A stretch of DNA of 64,000 nucleotides. Origin: Sneathiella glossodoripedis JCM 23214. Lineage in GTDB: Bacteria; Pseudomonadota; Alphaproteobacteria; Sneathiellales; Sneathiellaceae. The position numbers and the translations under genes were made by a program. Positions 61,103 through 64,000 of this stretch are shown here, piece after piece (positions within the stretch are counted from its first letter, which is position 1; every line of letters begins with the position of its first letter). The notes under the pieces were generated by a model. The model did not search any database. It had not been told where the DNA came from and saw only the letters and a list, made by a program, of their open reading frames with translations. The stretch is taken from contig NZ_BAMS01000006.1 in the NCBI RefSeq assembly GCF_000616095.1, positions 62,001 to 126,000 of the forward strand, given 5' to 3'.

Positions 61103-61558
61103 TTACCTGCTTTGACGTTGTTCAACAAGCTTTCGCACTCTGCCACTTTCAACGTCATCTACGTAGATTAGGCCGCAAACCCGACGGATAAGATTTGCCT
61201 CATAGTCGCTGACACTGCCATCTGCATATGCCATTTCCCAGAGCATTTCAATTATATGTACCCTATCGTCATAAGGGACATTTTCTTTTACTGTACGGGT
61301 AAAATACAAGATTTGGTCTGAATTTTCATGGGCTTTTTCAGCCTGTGAAACCACGGTTTGAACCTCTTGTGCGTTCATGTCGTAATGGCGAACAAGTAGG
61401 TCGCAAATCATCTGCTTTTCGGCTTCGCAATAGGTGTCATCAGACAAGGCTGCCTCTAACATGAGAGCAGCTGTCGCAACCCGGGTTTCTTCTTCAGACG
61501 ATGTCGGAGCAATCGCGGCTTCGTTTCCACCGAGCAGTTTTTTAAGTTTAGCAAGCAT
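61103..61558 (-). CDS. TerB-like protein
   Basis: A 151-residue all-helical TerB-family protein (TerB/DUF533-like). Typical features are ATAALMLEAALSDDTYCEAE, a first acidic motif, and MLWEMAYADGSVSDYEANLI, the second. The first 25 residues are Ser/Glu-rich. Function unknown. It lies 31 bases downstream of secA on the same strand. This is the second TerB-like gene in the window; the two are not close copies. Confidence 0.8.
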   Translation of the reverse strand: MLAKLKKLLGGNEAAIAPTSSEEETRVATAALMLEAALSDDTYCEAEKQMICDLLVRHYDMNAQEVQTVVSQAEKAHENSDQILYFTRTVKENVPYDDRVHIIEMLWEMAYADGSVSDYEANLIRRVCGLIYVDDVESGRVRKLVEQRQSR

Positions 61559-61589
61559 GCGTGACCCTTATTTACGTGTGTTTGCTTGA

Positions 61590-64000
61590 TTAAAGCGCGC
61601 CATGGCAGTGCTTGTACTTTCTGCCAGATCCACAAGGGCAGGGATCATTTCGGCGAACCTTGCCCCAGTTTTCCCCTGAAGGTGCACTCTCTACTTCATT
61701 TTCACCCGTTACAGGATCTATGTGAGTTGCCTGAAGCTCCTCTTCGTTGGGCTCCTCTCGTTGAATTACCGTTTCGGGGTTTTGTAATTCAACATGACTG
61801 AGGTAGCTGGTGACGCTGACATGAAGTTGGTCCAGCATGGCTTGGAACATATTGAACGCTTCAGTTTTGTATTCGTTAAGAGGGTCTTTTTGCGCATAAG
61901 CGCGTAAAGAAACCGATTGTCGCAAATGGTCCAGTTGCAACAAATGCTCTTTCCAGGTCTGATCCAAAATTTGCAGGAGCAGGCTTTTTTCCACCATGCG
62001 CATGACGTCAGGGCCATATTTGGCAGCTTTTTCAGCCATCTTGCGATTAATATTATCGTTAAGACGATCTCGAATTTCTTCGTCTGCAATGCCTTCTTCC
62101 GCAGCCCATTCGGATATGGGAAGATCGAGCCCGAGAACTTCTCTAACCTCTTCAGTCAGCCCGTTGATATCCCATTGTTCAGGGTAGGCCTTTTCGGGGA
62201 TATGGCGGGAAACCATCTGGTCAATCACATCTGCGCGCATATCCTTGATGGTTTCAGAAACGTCGCTCTGGTTCATCAAATCAATACGTTGCTCATAGAT
62301 GACCTTGCGCTGGTCATTCATTACATCATCAAACTTAAGCAAGTTCTTGCGGATGTCGTAGTTTCTGGCTTCCACTTTTTGCTGGGCTTTTTCAAGCGCT
62401 TTGTTGATCCAGGGGTGAATAATTGCCTCACCATCTTCCAGCCCAAGCTTACGTAGCATACCATCCATTCGTTCGGAACCAAATATCCGCATCAGATCGT
62501 CCTGCAAGGACAGATAGAAACGGCTGGTGCCGGGATCGCCCTGACGCCCAGAGCGTCCGCGAAGTTGGTTATCGATGCGGCGTGACTCGTGACGCTCGGT
62601 GCCGATGACGAATAGTCCGCCTGCTTCGAGTACTTTTTTCTTCTGCTCCGCTGTATCCGCTTCGATTTCCGCATTAATGCGGGAAATCTCCGCTTCGTCA
62701 GTTAACCCACGAGTTCGTTCAGCAATCATCATTTCGGTATTGCCGCCCAGTTTGATGTCAGTTCCGCGTCCTGCCATATTTGTCGCGATCGTCACAGCTC
62801 CGATGCGGCCCGCTTGCGCGATGATTTCAGCTTCCTGTTCATGATATCTGGCATTAAGGACACTGTGTTTGATTTTTTTCTTTTTCAGAATTTCAGATAA
62901 CATTTCCGATTTTTCAATCGAAACTGTTCCCACCAGCACCGGCTGTCCCCTCTGTTGGCATTCATCAATGGTTTTAACAATAGCAGCATACTTTTCTTCT
63001 GCTGTTCGATATATCTCATCATCAACGTCCTGCCGCTGGACAGGAACATTGGTTGGAATTTCGACAACCTGCAGTCCATAAATTTCTGCAAATTCTTCTG
63101 CTTCAGTCGCAGCCGTACCGGTCATACCCGATAGTTTGTCGTATAATCGGAAGTAATTTTGAAAAGTGATAGAGGCCAATGTCTGGTTTTCCGGTTGGAT
63201 GGCAACATTTTCTTTTGCCTCCAGAGCCTGATGCAGGCCATCGGAATAACGCCGTCCGTCCATCATCGGCCGGTAAATTCATCAATAATAACAACCTTGT
63301 TGTCTTTGACGATGTAGTCTTTGTCGCGTGTGAAGAGTTTATGTGCTCTTAAAGCCTGATTGGCATGATGAACTGCGGCCACGTTTTCAACATCATACAG
63401 ATTGTCACCTTTTAATAATCCTGCTTCATCCAGCAGTTTTTCAATGGTTTCAGTTCCCTCTTCGGTGAAGCTGACAGACTTGGCTTTTTCATCGACTTCG
63501 TAATCAGTTTCAGACAGTTTAGGGATGATTTCATTTACTGCGCGGTATAACTCGGAGCTATCTTCAGCTGGCCCGGATATGATCAATGGGGTTCGGGCTT
63601 CGTCAATCAGGATGCTGTCTACTTCGTCCACCACAGCAAAGTTGAAGCCACGTTGAACCATGGATTCCGCTTCAAATTTCATGTTGTCGCGAAGGTAATC
63701 AAACCCAAACTCGTTGTTTGTTCCGTAGGTAATGTCACATGCGTAAGCCGCGCGACGTTCCTGCTCTTCAATACCGCTGGCAATACATCCGACGGTCATG
63801 CCGAGTCTGTGATACACTTTCGACATCCATTCACTATCTCGTTGAGCGAGATAATCATTTACGGTGACAACATGGACGCCTTTACCATCAAGAGCATTCA
63901 GATACGCCGCCAGAGTCGATACCAGCGTTTTACCTTCACCGGTTTTCATTTCGGTGATTTTGCCTTGATGTAGCACAATGCCGCCCATTAACTGAACGTC
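61590..64000 (-). CDS. secA: Protein translocase ATPase SecA (5' end outside window, one frameshift)
   Basis: The motor of the Sec translocase, cut off at the right edge with only the first stretch missing. Visible are [13 protein letters not shown] with Walker [10 protein letters not shown], the DEAD-like [18 protein letters not shown], the cross-linking and helicase motif region [29 protein letters not shown], and the C-terminal zinc-binding tail [16 protein letters not shown]. The frame breaks at about 63267, between DEFTGR and [10 protein letters not shown]. One missing base after CG is enough. As SecA is essential, a sequencing error is far more likely than a real mutation. Confidence 0.96.

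Noticed and set aside
61917-62456. A 179-codon open frame on the plus strand inside secA
   Set aside because: Antisense shadow of the conserved secA C-terminal half; no independent features.
1-64000. CRISPR arrays, insertion sequences, prophage or plasmid-type genes
   Set aside because: No regularly spaced repeats, transposase, integrase, capsid or replication genes could be seen on either strand.

Overview
The window is bacterial chromosome from an alphaproteobacterium. This follows from the gene content: DUF2849 and DUF934 around an assimilatory sulfite reductase, DUF3126, the CarD/fdxA pair, a RibH2-type lumazine synthase behind an FMN riboswitch, a class I (archaeal-type) lysyl-tRNA synthetase, CaiB/TRAP/acyl-CoA-dehydrogenase catabolic clusters and a 7Fe ferredoxin. 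Moderate GC with AT-rich intergenic regions and the catabolic repertoire suggest a marine Rhodospirillales/Sneathiella/Kiloniella-like organism, but the genus cannot be fixed from the sequence alone. No phage, insertion sequence, integrase or CRISPR array is visible. There is one tRNA, Arg(CCU).

Layout. 0-2 kb: start of a peptide-type ABC permease and a copper-delivery operon (DUF2946-like, SCO, PCu(A)C). 2-9.4 kb: hot-dog acyl-CoA hydratase, CHAD protein, sterol-desaturase-like protein, a hydrolase, a truncated 3-hydroxyisobutyrate-dehydrogenase-like gene, a TerB protein and a DinG-family helicase. 9.4-18.5 kb: lysK, an aminotransferase, DUF952-pyrD, a PuuR-like regulator facing an omega-aminotransferase/alanine-dehydrogenase pair, and nitronate monooxygenase with a divergent LysR. 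18.6-24.1 kb: a solitary periplasmic binding protein overlapping a hybrid histidine kinase, then an iron-type binding protein. 24.1-29.5 kb: esterase, isomerase, an atypical LuxR regulator, dgt, a single-domain receiver and riboswitch-controlled ribH. 29.5-36.8 kb: a catabolic block (acyl-CoA ligase, CoA-transferase, acyl-CoA dehydrogenase) followed by a TRAP transporter. 37-43.6 kb: CbiX, double cold-shock protein, DUF3126, OmpA-type lipoprotein, DUF3012 lipoprotein, tRNA-Arg, soluble chemoreceptor and porin.

43.6-51.7 kb is the most distinctive part. A thiolase is paired with an HMG-CoA-synthase-like/DUF35 fusion that lacks the usual nucleophilic Cys. Next come two MarR genes and an aliB-badH-badI cyclohexanecarboxyl-CoA ring-cleavage operon, then a third MarR gene with an elaborate palindromic operator. 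51.8-64 kb: rhomboid protease, YHS protein, sulfate-assimilation genes (cysH, DUF2849, cysI, DUF934), an SNase-like protein plus M48 peptidase, a degenerate metallophosphoesterase, carD, fdxA, a TerB protein and secA (5' end cut off).

Data quality. Ten conserved genes, including essential secA, are each broken by a missing single base (two in one gene). Every break is repaired by adding one base, usually to a homopolymer run. I read these as sequencing undercalls and annotate each as one gene spanning the break.
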